A DNA stretch of 64,000 nucleotides from Ectobius pallidus (Eukaryota > Arthropoda > Insecta > Blattodea > Ectobiidae). Below the pieces are notes generated by a model. It ran no database searches. It was not told the DNA's origin and saw nothing but the letters and a program-made list of their open reading frames with translations. The position numbers and the translations under genes were made by a program. This document shows, in pieces, positions 1 to 11,695 of the stretch. Position 1 is the first letter of the stretch, and every line of letters starts with the position of its first letter. Location: NCBI GenBank assembly GCA_964059195.1, contig CAXKWD010000005.1:139959686-140023685 (forward strand), given 5' to 3'.

Positions 1-2414
1 AATGGCCGAAGTATAATTATTTAGTTTTATGTCTGCAAAAAAATTGTACTATGCAGGCTGCCAGTAGCAGGCCTAAACAACTATTAACATACTTTTTTAT
101 CATAAATCCCGGAGAGTTGTCTCTTCTTGTAGTAATAAACTCAAGCGATCATATTAAATGCGGCAATAAAAAAATGAATGTAGACAACATCGAACCATAG
201 AAAATAATAACGATGGAATTTTCTTAGAAGAAAAATGGGAATCCTGCAATTTTGTAGAATCAAATACAATATTGCTTTTGTGAAATGTGATTCTATAAGT
301 ACCCTGTGTCTTAATGCACAGAAATTCTACCCTTCCTGCAATTATCATTTTCTATGTTTATAAAAAAAAAAGGTTGGACGCAAGAAGTAGGTAATTCCAA
401 TTTTAAAAAATCACAGGAAACGAAAGAACGCGTTTTAATGTCTTAAAAAATTAACTCATTTTTAAGTTTTATGATTAAGATATTTACATGAATTTAAGTT
501 GTGTATTATTTATTTTCCTTTACAGGGAAATCATTAGGAGCTGCCTGTTTTCTATATATAATCGATGAAAATTCAATTTTTATTTTTTTAAAGACTCATT
601 TCAAACTTTACTTGATGAGTTAGCTGATTAATATACTAAAACTTAATATAAATTAATCATCTTCAAACACATTTTCTGAAATAAGAGATACAAAAGGTAT
701 CCATGAAAATATGCTGAGAGGATTTGAAATCTTACGTTATGTATTGTGGATAACGAAGAATTTCAGTTTGTTGTTTCTATTGTGTCGCCTTATTCAGCAA
801 AACAAAAGTAAACTACCCATCCATGACTGCTGCCATATTTTTTATATATATTTCCACTCTTCTTTCCCTATTCGTTTATAATCTTTGTGCTTTCAATTAC
901 ATATTTCATGTGACTCATAATACAAGATCACCACAGACCACATATACTTATCTTCCACCATTTCTTTTTTTCTTGTTACAGACATTATTAAAGGTATGAT
1001 TGCCATAACTTTTATCAAAGAAGTATGTCCCAGCAAAATGTGAACAAATGTGCTATACTACATTAGATTTTGTCAGATTACTGTAGCTTATTAAATTTAT
1101 GTGATATAGAAATATTATAGCATAATATAATTAATAATATATAGCGAAGCATGAGCTCCGAATATAAGATTATCAAAAATGCATTTTAACCGAGGCCAAT
1201 TAGTCTAGTTATCAAAGTTAAGTCATTAACGCCGTTAAAAAAAACATATCTAGTATTAAAATCATGAAAATAAATACTCATAAAATATTTGAAACTACCT
1301 TATAACGATATCCCAGACGATAGAACTATAATTCAATTAGATTTCGCTTCAGGTAGTGGCCTATTACGTCCCGATGTTCACAAAATATATTACGACTTTC
1401 GGTACAACGGATCAGTGTCAATGAGAGGTTATAGAACAGCTAGTTAAAATGTTGACACATAGTGCGATGGTAGCGAAAGCAGGCTTAGAAACACATTTCG
1501 TATGCCTTTTGACATTATTAAAAGTCCCGCGAACGACAGAAGTTCACCGAGCTTCAAGCATTTATAGGGATTAAATACGAACAAGTTCCGTTATGATTTT
1601 TTTGTCTCGGTTAACGGATTGGGGTTTAAAGGGCGTATTTTAATGACTGTAAGTAGTTATTTTAACTTATTGTGTATCATACTATGTATCAGACAAATCC
1701 TAATTTTATAGAATCTCTTAATAGCACAAAACATTACAAATTTAAATATCGTTTTAATTTTCCTCAAACCTGACAAAGTTTTCAGAAATCTTCAGACATT
1801 TCCAGAAATATGGGGATATCTTCAAAATTTAATAAATAATTCGAGCACTACATAATATAAAATTAAAACATATTCTGTTCTGGTAATACTTCCTTCCCAA
1901 AAATAGCCCATATTTGTCGTAATGAAAAATCTTTATTTTTAACCTAAGACTTGGACATAAAAATAATAAAAATTACGGATTGAGGTAATGAATGATCCTC
2001 GAATTAAGTGATGGTAAATAAGCCGTACACTGTTCCGATTTTATTCTATACAATTATCCGTTAAGGAGAAAAAATGTTTATGACAGAACGGACACAAGAG
2101 TATCATGCCAAACGTTCCACCTTTTACAACAAGAAGTACGAAATCCTAAAGACGTGAGAAGGATAATAGCTAGGAACTGTCACGCTACGCGAATAGTGCA
2201 TAATTAGCTCTAGACAATATAATTAGCTCTAGACGATTTACTTGCGTTTATAACATGAGCTATAAAGTTTTTTCTTATAATCAATATGTAAGCCTATCTT
2301 TACAACCTCAATAATTGGGGTACTTAGGAGAAATCAATTCAGTATTTCGGTAGAAGTAATTTTGATTTTAGGTAAAATAATTATTTTTCGAAAATTTCAA
2401 TTTAAAAAAAGTTT
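1..2414. other. intergenic, no gene seen
   Basis: AT-rich DNA with no reading frame that resembles a protein, no splice-bounded exon I could support and no clear inverted-repeat element. I see only homopolymer runs and a short direct repeat near 2207-2235. It ends where the first duplicated unit begins. Confidence 0.6.
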
Positions 2415-2439
2415 AGTTTCAGATAAAAAGCAGGATGTA

Positions 2440-2590
2440 AATCCCTCAATGTACTTGGGCCCAAATTATTTAACAATCTTCCGGTGCATATTAAGAATGT
2501 AAATAAGGCTTCATTGTTTAAGAACGGACTAAAACAATTTTTGATTGAGAAATGTTGTGTGGAAGAATATTTAAATGATCATTAATTATC
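2440..2590 (+). pseudogene. LINE C-terminal fragment
   Basis: Plus-strand translation gives a stretch of the form LFNNLPVHIKN followed by an FKNGLKQFL motif and a stop. This is the usual C-terminal tail of non-LTR retrotransposon polyproteins (LP-x-x-IK ... FK-x-x-L). It is a short dead fragment. A diverged, frameshifted copy is at 9617 in the second duplication unit. Confidence 0.55.
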
Positions 2591-2739
2591 TCTGCTTTTA
2601 ACTACTTCCTATGCAATGTATATTGTCTCCTGGATTAAATAAACTGAGTTTCCGAAAAGAAGATTAAAAAATAAGATCAAATACCAAAATTTTAATTTTA
2701 ATTTGAATTAAAACACCAGCCGGATTACTCATGTAATTG

Positions 2740-3170
2740 GTGTCTCTAAGGAGTTTTAACCTTTCCCTTCACATCACTCTATTCTATTTTCGCTCTTTCA
2801 AAGGTAATTGGGGACATCGGTTAAAAAAAAAAATCAAGTCAACTGCGAAGCTCCGTTTCTTCATAGGGGAATCCTTACTACGACTAACAGGAGCTTTCAT
2901 AACAACGGCGACTGATGTCTTAACTACAATGCTTGGAATCATACCACTGGATCTCCTTATAAGGCAAAGAGGAGCTACTTTCTGGGAAAAAAAGAAGGAT
3001 TACAATCTCCCGCAGAGTTCATCCTTGACACTCGAGTTGAAACAATAAGGGATGTCAAGCATGTGATACTGGATATGTGGCAAGCAACAAAGCAAGGAAG
3101 AAAGCAACAAAGGAAGTAGGACTTACATTTTTAGAACGTGCACGAAAGACTGGAATTGCGAATGTATATT
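2740..3170 (+). pseudogene. R1/I-like LINE reverse-transcriptase tail
   Basis: The frame reads ESLLRLTGAF ... TTMLGIIPLDLLI. This matches the region after the reverse-transcriptase domain of R1/I-type insect LINEs, where a 'L-R-x-T-G-A-[YF]-R-T ... G-x-x-P-L-D-L' segment is characteristic. Only about 100 residues are open and no start is meaningful. The better preserved homologue in unit 2 (9925 onward) continues into an RNase H-distal and zinc-knuckle region that is deleted here after about 3160. Confidence 0.7.
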
Positions 3171-3797
3171 AGATTAAGCTATAAATAATACAGATAGATA
3201 ACTTATGTAAGTATAAAGTAGTAAAATATAAATTGTACAGTGCATGTAGAGGCTTCTGATAGGACAAAAAGCCAATAAAGATTAAAGTATTAAATAAAAT
3301 ATTTCCTCCTGTATTCATATCGTTTTCGTTAAAAATTGGATTGGATATTTACCTAGCATGACTCAACGCCACTATTTCATCCTATATCAGTTTCATTAAA
3401 AATTGAATATCGGTTGAAATTAACAGACGCCATAAACACATCTTGTACAGCAGACAGGCTAACAATGTATTATGATAAATTAGTAGAAAAACACTAACCC
3501 TTTAGGACTAGCTCACCTATCGAGTAATCCACCGCGCAAACCCTGCGATTCGCGGGAGGCCTTTGCCCTTATGGTACTTATGAGGCGTAGTTATTTATTT
3601 ATGAACACATTAATAATAGAAAACAGATGCACATAAATAGTTACATAGCCTATCGGTATACATTCAGAACCTGAACTCAAGGTATCATCTCGTTGTTCAA
3701 AGGAGTATAAGTAAAACTGAATTAAAAATAAAACAATTGACCAAAATGTAACTTTGGCAGTATGATGAAAAATAAGTATTTTTTTGCAAAGTATTCC

Positions 3798-3803
3798 TTT
3801 ATT
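3798..3803 (-). terminator. poly(A) signal of gene A
   Basis: AATAAA on the minus strand about 45 bases past the gene A stop codon. The same hexamer sits at the equivalent place behind gene B. Confidence 0.6.
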
Positions 3804-3847
3804 GCTTATTTATAATCTTACAATTCAATATTGTTCTTTGATCAAAA

Positions 3848-4342
3848 TTATGAACCGCAAGAGGTCTTCTGAATGGGCTCACAGGTAGGTGGTGGCTGAG
3901 GACAAGGAGTGGTGAAGCAGTATTTTGTGTTTCTGCTACAGTTATATCCTTCATCACATGTGACGTTAGCGCAGGGATCTGTACTAGGCACACAGCGCGC
4001 ATGAGAAGGAGTGTTGATACAGTATCCTCCTCGGCATCTGACTGTGGCACAAGGGTCTGTGGGTACACATCTAGGAGATGGCTCATCGCAGAGGGATCCA
4101 TTGCAGTTCCCAGGATTTTCTTGTAATGTTGTTCTTTGAGGATCATGAGATACTGATTCAATTCTTTGTCCTGCAGGAGTGAAAGGATTTCCTTGGGCTG
4201 AAAATTGAGACCATTTCAGTGATATAATGATCCTCAGTAAGAAGATAATTGAGCAAGAACAATGTCTTTCTTGTATAACATTATTACGATTACTATTATG
4301 ATTATGATTATGATTATTATTATGGTTATTATGGTTATTATG

Positions 4343-4428
<86 letters not shown>

Positions 4429-5672
4429 TACTACTGTCGTGCTTCATGCCTGAGCTGCCGCTACAGTATACTAGGCTTATAAAACAAGACCATTTTGTTT
4501 AACTTACAAAAGGGAAAAGTCCTATGTTATTCTAATTCTGCAAGAAAAATCGTACTTGAATTAATATGAAACGGATGATTATTATCTGTGAGAAATTATA
4601 AACACTATGTATTAAACAAACCTTTATCAATTAGATTAGGTTTTCAACTTGTGACGAGAAAGCTCATTGCTCGGGATAGACAATTTTTTTTAAAATTTCG
4701 ACATTTAAACGGTAGTAGTAGCCTACTAGTCCTACCGGGTCCCGAACGAACCGTGGAGATCCCTTAAGGGGGTATTCACAGCGGATTTGTTGGCGGGGTG
4801 CGAAAACCCCCTAACTTAAACCTAGGCACCTCACAAACACCCAGTCCTCAACCAGGGAAAGGGATTTTTCACTACTGAAAAGTCCCAAATCCGGCCGGGA
4901 ACCGAACCCGGACCGCCAGAGTGGAAGAGAACCGTGCTACCGACTCATCCACGGCGGTGAACATAATTCTCACGGTCAAAATCGTGTAATTTAATAGTGT
5001 TTGATACAGTACCGGCGTATAAAATATTCACTTCAAATAATTCTAAATATTTTATTTATTGTTACTTTCTTTAGGTGCAGTTTAACAGATAAGACGTGCC
5101 TGGTTACAAATATGATCACGCTTTCACCATAGCTTTATATGCGTCTTTAGATAACATGAGTTAACAGAAATATAATATTATTCTCAATTAATTCATGATT
5201 AAGTCTAAATTACGTTTTCAGCTTTGACTCCAAAATATGAATTTTTGGCAATAAAATATTGTTTGGTACAATGTTTTATTTTATCACATTTATGTCTAGT
5301 TTTATAAGTTATAAGTAATATATAAATATTGCATAAAAGTATTAGGGTATTATGGAAATATTTTCCATAAGAGTTATTACTGAATTTCATGTTTGGTTTT
5401 TATAACGAAAATGTCTGTATATCCACATGGAAATAAATCAGCAAACTTATACATTTGGAGTAGCAAGCTGTAGCGACTAAGTTTAGCCTTGACTTTTATA
5501 GCTTTCTAGAATGTGTTGTCATTTGTAACAGATTTATATTAAATCCAAAGCGAATATTACGTCGATTGGAAATTATTAACAAGGCTGGTCTTGATAGAAA
5601 GAGTAAACACTCACCTATAAATATCCGAATTCCCAACAGGATGATGAAAAGCAATGTACTCTCGCCAAACAT
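3848..5672 (-). CDS. secreted multi-cysteine protein A, two exons
   Basis: Exon 1 is 5672-5615 and encodes a signal peptide starting MFGESTLLFIILLGIRIF. It ends in phase 1 at a GTGAG donor. Exon 2 is 4197-3848, entered through a TTTTCAG acceptor, giving a 135-residue precursor. The mature part has 14 cysteines. After a polar N-terminus come a short C-N-x(3)-C segment, then a repeat starting DPCATVRC, then one starting DPCANVTC. The last ends with a P-C-P ... C-E-P motif like the single-domain peptides C and D. Exon positions and the donor/acceptor are conserved in gene B, which supports the model. Compared with B, this copy lacks 33 bases encoding three cysteines. I know no named family with certainty; the fold could be EGF-like or inhibitor-like. 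Function is unknown. The intron holds a (TTA)n tract and a SINE. Confidence 0.75.
4342..4427. repeat. (TTA)n microsatellite
   Basis: An almost pure TTA tract preceded by TTATGG and ATTATG variants. It lies inside the gene A intron, about 145 bases upstream of the exon 2 acceptor. Reading it through on the minus strand produces a spurious poly-asparagine extension of exon 2. Confidence 0.95.
4735..4958 (-). repeat. tRNA-derived SINE
   Basis: On the minus strand the head reads like a tRNA, with a box A-like GATGAGTCGGTAGCACGG and a box B-like GGGTTCGGTTCCCGG. The tail ends with AAGGGATCTCCACGG. Copies occur at 14181-14378 (same place in the second duplication unit, so this insertion predates the duplication) and at 20159-20371. 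Confidence 0.75.
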
Positions 5673-6156
5673 TTCTGAATAGTAAAGGAAATTCAAATGT
5701 TTAGCAGTAAACAGAGCGAGGAAACATGATTATGTGATGACGGCAGGGAATAACCGCAGAGAGATAATACGTCAAGTTGTTGACACTGTGAATGTTTTTA
5801 TGGTTATAAATTGCATAAGCTACCTCCACTACCTATTCGAAGGAAAGCGGATAATATTTTTAACTGAGAATAATTGAGACAGTATATTTAATCGCCTTTA
5901 GTCCATTGATTTGGAATTTTTCCCGGTCCTTCTCGAATTTTTCTGACCTAGAGAGGACTGGAGCGGTGTCCACTCGGCCTCGATAGGACAACGGAGAGGG
6001 ATACTTGATAAAGAATTAGCTCCTGGGTAAAAATAACCATTGTTAATCATAAATAATGCTGATCAAGTACCCAACCCTGCCAGATACCAATTAAATTTAA
6101 AGACTGGTATAGATGGCAGCGGTCGGATGGCAAGAGTTTTTTCCTACATGGAATGT
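5673..6156. other. 5' flank of gene A
   Basis: Non-coding sequence upstream of gene A. It aligns with 15847-16336 upstream of gene B. The equivalent of the TATA-like string found in B is altered here. No other gene is visible up to the transposon insertion at 6157. Confidence 0.5.
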
Positions 6157-8534
6157 TAGTCCAGTATATAGGTAGCGAAAAAAGGTTCCACCTTGCATTA
6201 ATTAGGGTAAAAGATTTTTCTTTCTTATATTGTTTGGTATTGTAAGAGTAGTGTAAATCTAAGTTTTCGACCTCGAAAGCCCTAGGGACAACTTTCTGTG
6301 AGCAAAAAACCTCGAAATTTTCGCACTTTTTTCAGTTTATCGGAAAAATTTCCTAGATATCTACTCATTGTAAACATTTGTCTATCACCGATCGAAAGAG
6401 CATAAAATTTCCTGCAAAATGCACTGGTCAAACTTTAATTTACATGTAGTATTACAGGTACTATAGTACTTTGAATTGTTTAAAAAATATATCAAAAGGC
6501 GTGTACTGGCCCATTTTATCCATTTATGGTGGTTTATGTAGTCCATTATGCGTTTTAGTTATGAATGACCATTCATTATGTATATGTACATGTATTACAA
6601 GGTTACCTATGAGGGGGGGGTCAATTCGATGAACATAAATTTACGACCAGATAACATAGAAAGTTTAAAATCCGTTTAAAATTACGTAACTTAGGTGTTA
6701 AAAAATTATTTTTGAATTCCTTTTTTTATGCGAGGTCTACTGTTCACAGTAGCATAGTGCCCGTGTAAGGTAAATAAATCACAGAATTGCTTAATTATAA
6801 TGCCATTTAGTGATTTTATTCGTATTTAGGTTGAAAGGTGGGAGAAATGAGTCAGCGAACGTTATAATGAGCGGAGAGGTCCTGCATGGCTGATTTCTTC
6901 CTTGGTTGCAGTAAACTTGTAAAAACTGAAGTGTATTTTTTCAAGCTTGGTCCTTTGCAATGGAAAGTTTTTTTTTCCATGGTCAAATGGAATTCAGGTG
7001 GCAACCCAACCATTAAAAGCATGAATAAATATATATGAGGTTCTGAAGTAAGCGTCATGTTTGCCACTCCTTCCTGATTTGAGAAGGTGTATGTTTTGGC
7101 TTGAATTGGGTATCCCACGATAATTAATTCCGACTCATATTGCTCCTTAACATAGCTGACGTACCTCTTGCAGATAAAACCAAATGATTCATTGCTTTGC
7201 CACAGTACTTTATGAATGACAATAACCAACGTACATTTCAGAAACGATATTTGGATATCTAGAGGCTTGAATACTTTGTAATGATTTGGTACCCTTTCAT
7301 AATCTTCTTTGCTGAATAAAGAAGGAGCAAGTTCGTAGGTGAAGTACCTCTTCAAGTCTTTGCTATGCAGGTTCTCTGAAACAATATCAATGCATCAACA
7401 GTGGTCACCTGTTCGAAACCAATCTTCAAGGTGTTCGTGACATTTTTAATTACTGTGTAATTACTTTATCATTTCGTTTCAAGTGTAGGCTTTTGAAGTT
7501 TTTACCAATCATTTTTGCCATACAGGTCTTGCCTACTTCTTGGGATCATTGACAATTAACCTGCTTTTCACCTAGTACTCCACTGTTTATTAACATTATA
7601 GAGTCTGTTATGGGAAACGGATCGTGCTGAACAAACCATAGCTTCAGTTTCAGTGTATCATCCTTGTCTCGATCCACTCGAAAGGGCCTTGCGTCTACAT
7701 ACAGCTCAGATGACACTGTAATCACTGCAGTAAGTTTCCATGGTATCACAATATATTGCAGATAGACCTTCCCGTGTGTCCACTGTCCGCTAGCCTATTT
7801 AAGACCAACAGACCGACAGAACCCCTCCTCTCATCACAACGTTTGCTGACTCATTTCTCCCACCTTTCAACCTAAATACGAATAAAATCACAAATTGGCA
7901 TTATAATTAAGCAATTCTGTGATTTATTTACCTTACACGGGCAGTATGCTACTGTGAACAGTAGAACTCGCATAAAAAAAGGAGGTCAAAAATAATTGTT
8001 TTAACACCTAAGTTACGTAATTTTAAACGGATTTTAAGCTTTCTATGTTATCTGGTCGTAAATTTATGTTCATCAAAATTGACCCACCCAAAGGTAACCT
8101 TGTAAATACATGTACATATACATATGAATGGTCATTCATAACTAAAACGAATAATGGACTACATAAACCACCATAAATGGATAAAATGGACCAATACACG
8201 CCTTTTGATATATTTTTTAAACAATTCAAAGTACTATAGTACCTGTAATACTACATGGAAATTAAAGTTTAACCAGTGCATTTTGCAGGAAATTTTATGC
8301 TCTTTCGAATGGTGATAGCAAAATGTTTTCAAGAAGTAGATATCTAGGAGATTTTTCCGATAAACTGAAAAAAGTGCAAAAATTTGGAAGTTTTTTGCTC
8401 ACAGAAAGTTGTCCCTAGGGCTTTCGAGGTCGAAAACTTAGATTTACACTACTCTTACAATACCAAACAATATAAGAAAGAAAAATATTTTACCCTAATT
8501 AATGCAAGGTGGATTGTATCTATATACTGGACTA
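6157..8534. mobile_element. DNA transposon with ~0.7 kb inverted repeats
   Basis: The ends TAGTCCAG ... CTGGACTA are the start of long inverted repeats, about 6157-6880 against 7826-8534. The duplicated segment at 16330 preserves the empty site GGAATGTAGCG. Here the site reads GGAATGT-element-TGTAGCG, giving a 3-base target duplication TGT (6154-6156 and 8535-8537). The insertion therefore happened after the segmental duplication, or was lost cleanly from the other copy. The 0.95 kb core holds a two-exon minus-strand reading frame. The superfamily is not clear; PIF/Harbinger, CACTA and Academ all make short duplications, but I see none of their transposase motifs. Confidence 0.85.
6852..7782 (-). 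CDS. spliced reading frame inside the transposon, unknown function
   Basis: Two open blocks fit one split gene. Exon 1 runs from about 7782 to 7572 and ends CTAG/GTGAAAAG. Exon 2 runs from 7375 to the stop at 6852, after a TTGTTTCAG acceptor, and the frame is kept across the junction. Exon 1 includes PWKLTAVITVSSELYVDARP. Exon 2 includes HKVLWQSNESFGFICKRYVS followed by YVKEQYESELIIVGYP. The pattern 'h-K-V-L-W-Q ... F-x-x-I-C-x-R-Y-V-x-Y-V' resembles, from memory, uncharacterised repeat-associated proteins in insect genomes that continue into an FDGY motif; here that motif looks decayed. No initiator ATG is in frame upstream: a TAG lies at 7797 and a possible acceptor CGGACAG abuts 7782. The gene may be 5'-truncated or have an earlier exon. 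It could be a captured host exon rather than a transposase. Confidence 0.45.
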
Positions 8535-9170
8535 TGTAGCGTCATGAAGATGAAGTTTTGTACGTGTATCATTTATAACAAAAATACTTTGAACAACAAG
8601 GCAATCGAGAAATCAATCGTCCCTATCGCACTAACAAACGCTATTCTATTTTATTTTTACAGTCAAATCATATTCTGAAGAATGGTAGAATTGTCATTAG
8701 GCCTATATGAAAATGAGTTCCCACATCCTTTCCCACCCTCGGTTTGTTTTTCAATAAACCACTCGGAAGTTGTCGCCCCATAGGTATTCTGGGTCTTTTT
8801 CCTGGCCAACTCCGAGTTTTACCATTACAACCTCATAGGGCTCTAGGCTTCATGTTATATGACTTGCATATTCCAGTCTTAATATTCCACAATGAACTAA
8901 TTTCATAGTCAATATCTTTTGTGAACAATTTTTAATTTTTGTTCCTTTAGGAAATTTTCACTGCTGCCCTTCGACAATTTAGCTTGGGTCTAAGAATGAT
9001 TCTCATTAGGTTATTGGATTTAAAAATAGTATAGCTTCATTTTTTAAAATTAATTATACTTCAATGAACACCCCAAAGGGCACTAATGCTCATAAATACG
9101 GGCAGTACAGCATAATACACAGAGAAAAACAATATATTTACTAAGAAACAGGAAACAGAATAATTATTTT
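8535..9170. other. duplicated non-coding flank
   Basis: Continuation of the segment interrupted by the transposon; it aligns with 16336-17000. Some open stretches exist in both copies (the start of one matches 16345-16476) but they do not resemble known proteins and are shared only because of the duplication. Confidence 0.5.
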
Positions 9171-9580
9171 TAAAAATAACGAAACAGTACCACCATTAAG
9201 AATATCACAGAAGTAATAGAGAAACATAGAAATCATGAAATTAGTTGTGAACAGTAATAAAATTTGACCTTTGAAGAAAACTATATTTCTAATGTCCTTG
9301 ATGTCTTGTGGTAAATCATTATAATTCTTGCAAAGTCATTTACGAATTCCTTTATGCCATAATGGATTGAGAAATGTTGTGGCAAGTGTATAAGATTATA
9401 ATTTTTGTCATAGTAGTGAATACCATCATAAAGGTAAAAAAAAAATACTATGATGTGTGAAGTGCTTTATAAACTTCTGCACAACACATGACTGGAATTT
9501 GATCAGCTCATTAATTGGAGGCATTCCTGAATACCGATTTAATTCTAATGATAGTGTAAGTGGATGAAAGTTATAAGGCA
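9170..9580 (-). pseudogene. LINE C-terminal fragment
   Basis: Minus-strand translation gives FLNPLWHKGIRK, then YNDLPQDIKDIRNIVFFK. This is a LINE polyprotein tail with the LP-x-D-IK ... FK motif, broken by stops and frameshifts. The paralogous copy is at 17000-17370, where the second unit ends. Confidence 0.5.
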
Positions 9581-9599
9581 AGCAAGTTTCCCTGGGAGT

Positions 9600-9775
9600 T
9601 TCAGAGAAAAAAACGGGATGTAAATCGCCCAATTCTACTTGGGCCCACGTTATTTAACAATCTCCCGGTGAATATTAAGATGCAAATAAGGCTGCATTGT
9701 TTAAGAATGGACTAAAACAATTTCTGATTGAGAAATGTTGTGTGGAAGAATACTTAAATGATTACTAAATACCTC
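9600..9775 (+). pseudogene. LINE C-terminal fragment (unit 2 copy)
   Basis: Homologue of 2440-2590; it reads LFNNLPVNIK before a frameshift. The junction between duplication units lies just upstream. Confidence 0.5.
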
Positions 9776-10415
9776 TGCGTTTGACTACTTCCTATGCAAT
9801 ATATTGTCTCTTCGATTAAATAAATTGATTGAGTTTCTGAAAATAAAATTTAAAAAACAAGATAACATACCAAAATTTTAAATTTTGAATTAAAACACCA
9901 GCTGGATCACTCATGACTGCTGGTGTCTAAGGAGTTTTAAGCTTTCCCTTCAAATCACTCTATTCTATTTTCGCTCTTTCACAGGCATTTGTGGACATCG
10001 GTTAAAAAAGTCAAGCCAACTGCAAAGCTCCATATTCTTCAGACGGGAATACTTCTACGACAAACAGGAGCTTACAGAACAATGGCGACTGATGATTTAA
10101 CTACAGTCCTTAGGGTTATACCACTGGATCTTTTTATAAGCCTAAGGGAGAGCGGAGCTACTTTCTGGGCAAAAAAAAAGGATTACAAGCTCGCGCAGAG
10201 ATCATTCTTGACACTCGAGTTGAAAAAATAAGGGATGTCAAGAATGTTATACTGGATATTTGGCAAGCAACACAGCAAGGTAGAAAGCTACACAGGACGT
10301 AGGACTTACATTTTCAAAAACGTTCACGAAAGACTGGAATCGTGACATCTACAACCGTCCCAAAGTTTGATCCACTCTCTGACGGGTCATGGACCCTGTA
10401 AGGTTTACCCTAGAG

Positions 10416-10662
10416 CAGTGTTTCTCAACCTATGGTCCGCGGACCACTGGTGGTCCGCAGACATAATTTAAAAATACCATAAAGCAAGTGGGAAGTAAAG
10501 CAGTAAAATTTTTTCACATAATTCGTTATAATAACCTATAATTAATCCCCCAAATATTAAGAATATAGGCCTTCTTTTAAAAGTGGGATGTAAAATTAGG
10601 GGTCCATACAATTTTTTAGACATTTTAGAGGTCCTCGGGTTCAAAAAGGTTGAGAATCGCTG
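10416..10662. mobile_element. small hAT-type element (MITE)
   Basis: The ends are CAGTGTTTCTCAACC and GGTTGAGAATCGCTG, the classic short hAT terminal inverted repeat. They are flanked by a perfect 8-base target duplication CCCTAGAG at 10408-10415 and 10663-10670. It is 247 bases, has no coding capacity and interrupts the LINE zinc-knuckle frame. Confidence 0.93.
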
Positions 10663-11053
10663 CCCTAGAGAAAAGGATATTGCGAACTCGAACGCATGCA
10701 CGTGTGGGGGAATAGGTACTCCAGAGCATGTAGTTTGGGAATGCCCAATCTCTGCTCAAAGGCTCAGAGACAACTTCAAGGTAGGCAAATAGGAAACATA
10801 GTAAGAGACCCCTACTCATGGATGCTGTTGGGCGAAGTAACAACAAGAGATTCCCAGAAAGCAAAAGAAGACTATATAAATGTCAAACACGGACAAAGAC
10901 TTAACACAGAAGGGCATTTGGCATAAGATAAACTACTAATAAGTAATAAAGGACAACACACACCCGGATATGACTTCGTGGGGCCAGGATGAATTGCTGG
11001 TGGACGCTGATACTTAAAGTCTGACTTCCAGACTGGATTCCGGTTATGACTGG

Positions 11054-11695
11054 CAGGACCGAAGCAAGGTCCTTCTGCGCCCTTGGAGAGTTTGACAAAT
11101 CTGCGCCCTCCAATGCTGGGGAGGGGGGGGGGTCTGAACAATTATTTTTTTATTTCTGTAAAATTGTTTATTATTTTAATATAAAAACGCTGTTATTATC
11201 AAAGAAAACCTAAACCTCAATTTGAAAATGAAGTAAGTGTTGAACTTTCAAGGTACTAAAACCTAATTTTCAGACGATTAAACTACTTAAAAAGAATTAA
11301 ATAATAAAATCTAGTATCGAAAGTAAATGACATAATAGGCCTGAGGCCTACTAAAATGTTTAACACATTAGTAGGCCTATAAGTAAAAATTTTTTTTTTT
11401 TGAATAGTTGAACCACTTTCACTCAATAATAACGTATATTTTAATTTTTACTGTCGTTGTTTATTGTTAATGTCAATAAGAAACGTGTTAATTAAAGAAC
11501 GTTGCATGACTGCCGGCATAATACTAATTTTTAATAACCTGAAAGATTTCTTCCAATAACGTGAAATTTGTATTGCTTGATAAATTGCACCACTCCAAAA
11601 AAAAAAAAGCGGGATTTTTCATGGTTAATTTTGCGCCTCTTTGTACCTGCGCCCTTGGCGGGGGCCCATCTCGCCACCACCTAGCTACGGCCCTG
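11054..11695. mobile_element. hAT-type non-autonomous element, copy 1
   Basis: Inverted ends CAGGACCGAAGC and CTAGCTACGGCCCTG, flanked by the perfect 8-base duplication ATGACTGG (11046-11053, 11696-11703). The same family recurs in the same orientation at 12207-12868. Subterminal phrases such as TGCGCCCTTGGCG are shared near both ends. No transposase is present. Confidence 0.9.

Larger units (their letters stand above)
2415..9580. repeat. tandem segmental duplication, unit 1
   Basis: This segment is colinear with 9581-17370. Matching landmarks, in order, are a LINE C-terminal fragment (2440 and 9617), a LINE reverse-transcriptase tail (2740 and 9925), the second exon of a cysteine-rich gene (3848 and 13253), a tRNA-derived SINE (4735 and 14181), the signal-peptide exon (5615 and 15789) and a closing minus-strand LINE fragment (9240 and 17047). 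Unit 1 carries an extra 2.4 kb transposon at 6157-8534. It lacks about 1.6 kb of LINE plus insertion sequence that unit 2 keeps at roughly 10335-11920. Boundaries are accurate to a few tens of bases. Confidence 0.85.

Noticed and set aside
4198..4447. Poly-asparagine N-terminal extension of gene A exon 2
   Set aside because: It is the (TTA)n microsatellite and intron read through past the acceptor. The conserved signal exon at 5672-5615 is the true start, and gene B lacks the extension.
4262..4453. Poly-isoleucine/methionine open frame on the plus strand
   Set aside because: Opposite-strand reading of the same TTA repeat.
4735..4958. Possible functional tRNA gene on the minus strand
   Set aside because: Box A and box B are recognisable but no cloverleaf closes, and three copies share a long non-tRNA tail, so it is a SINE.
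10583..10926. Several overlapping 70-80 codon frames as host genes
   Set aside because: They combine a hAT MITE with the frameshifted zinc-knuckle region of a LINE.
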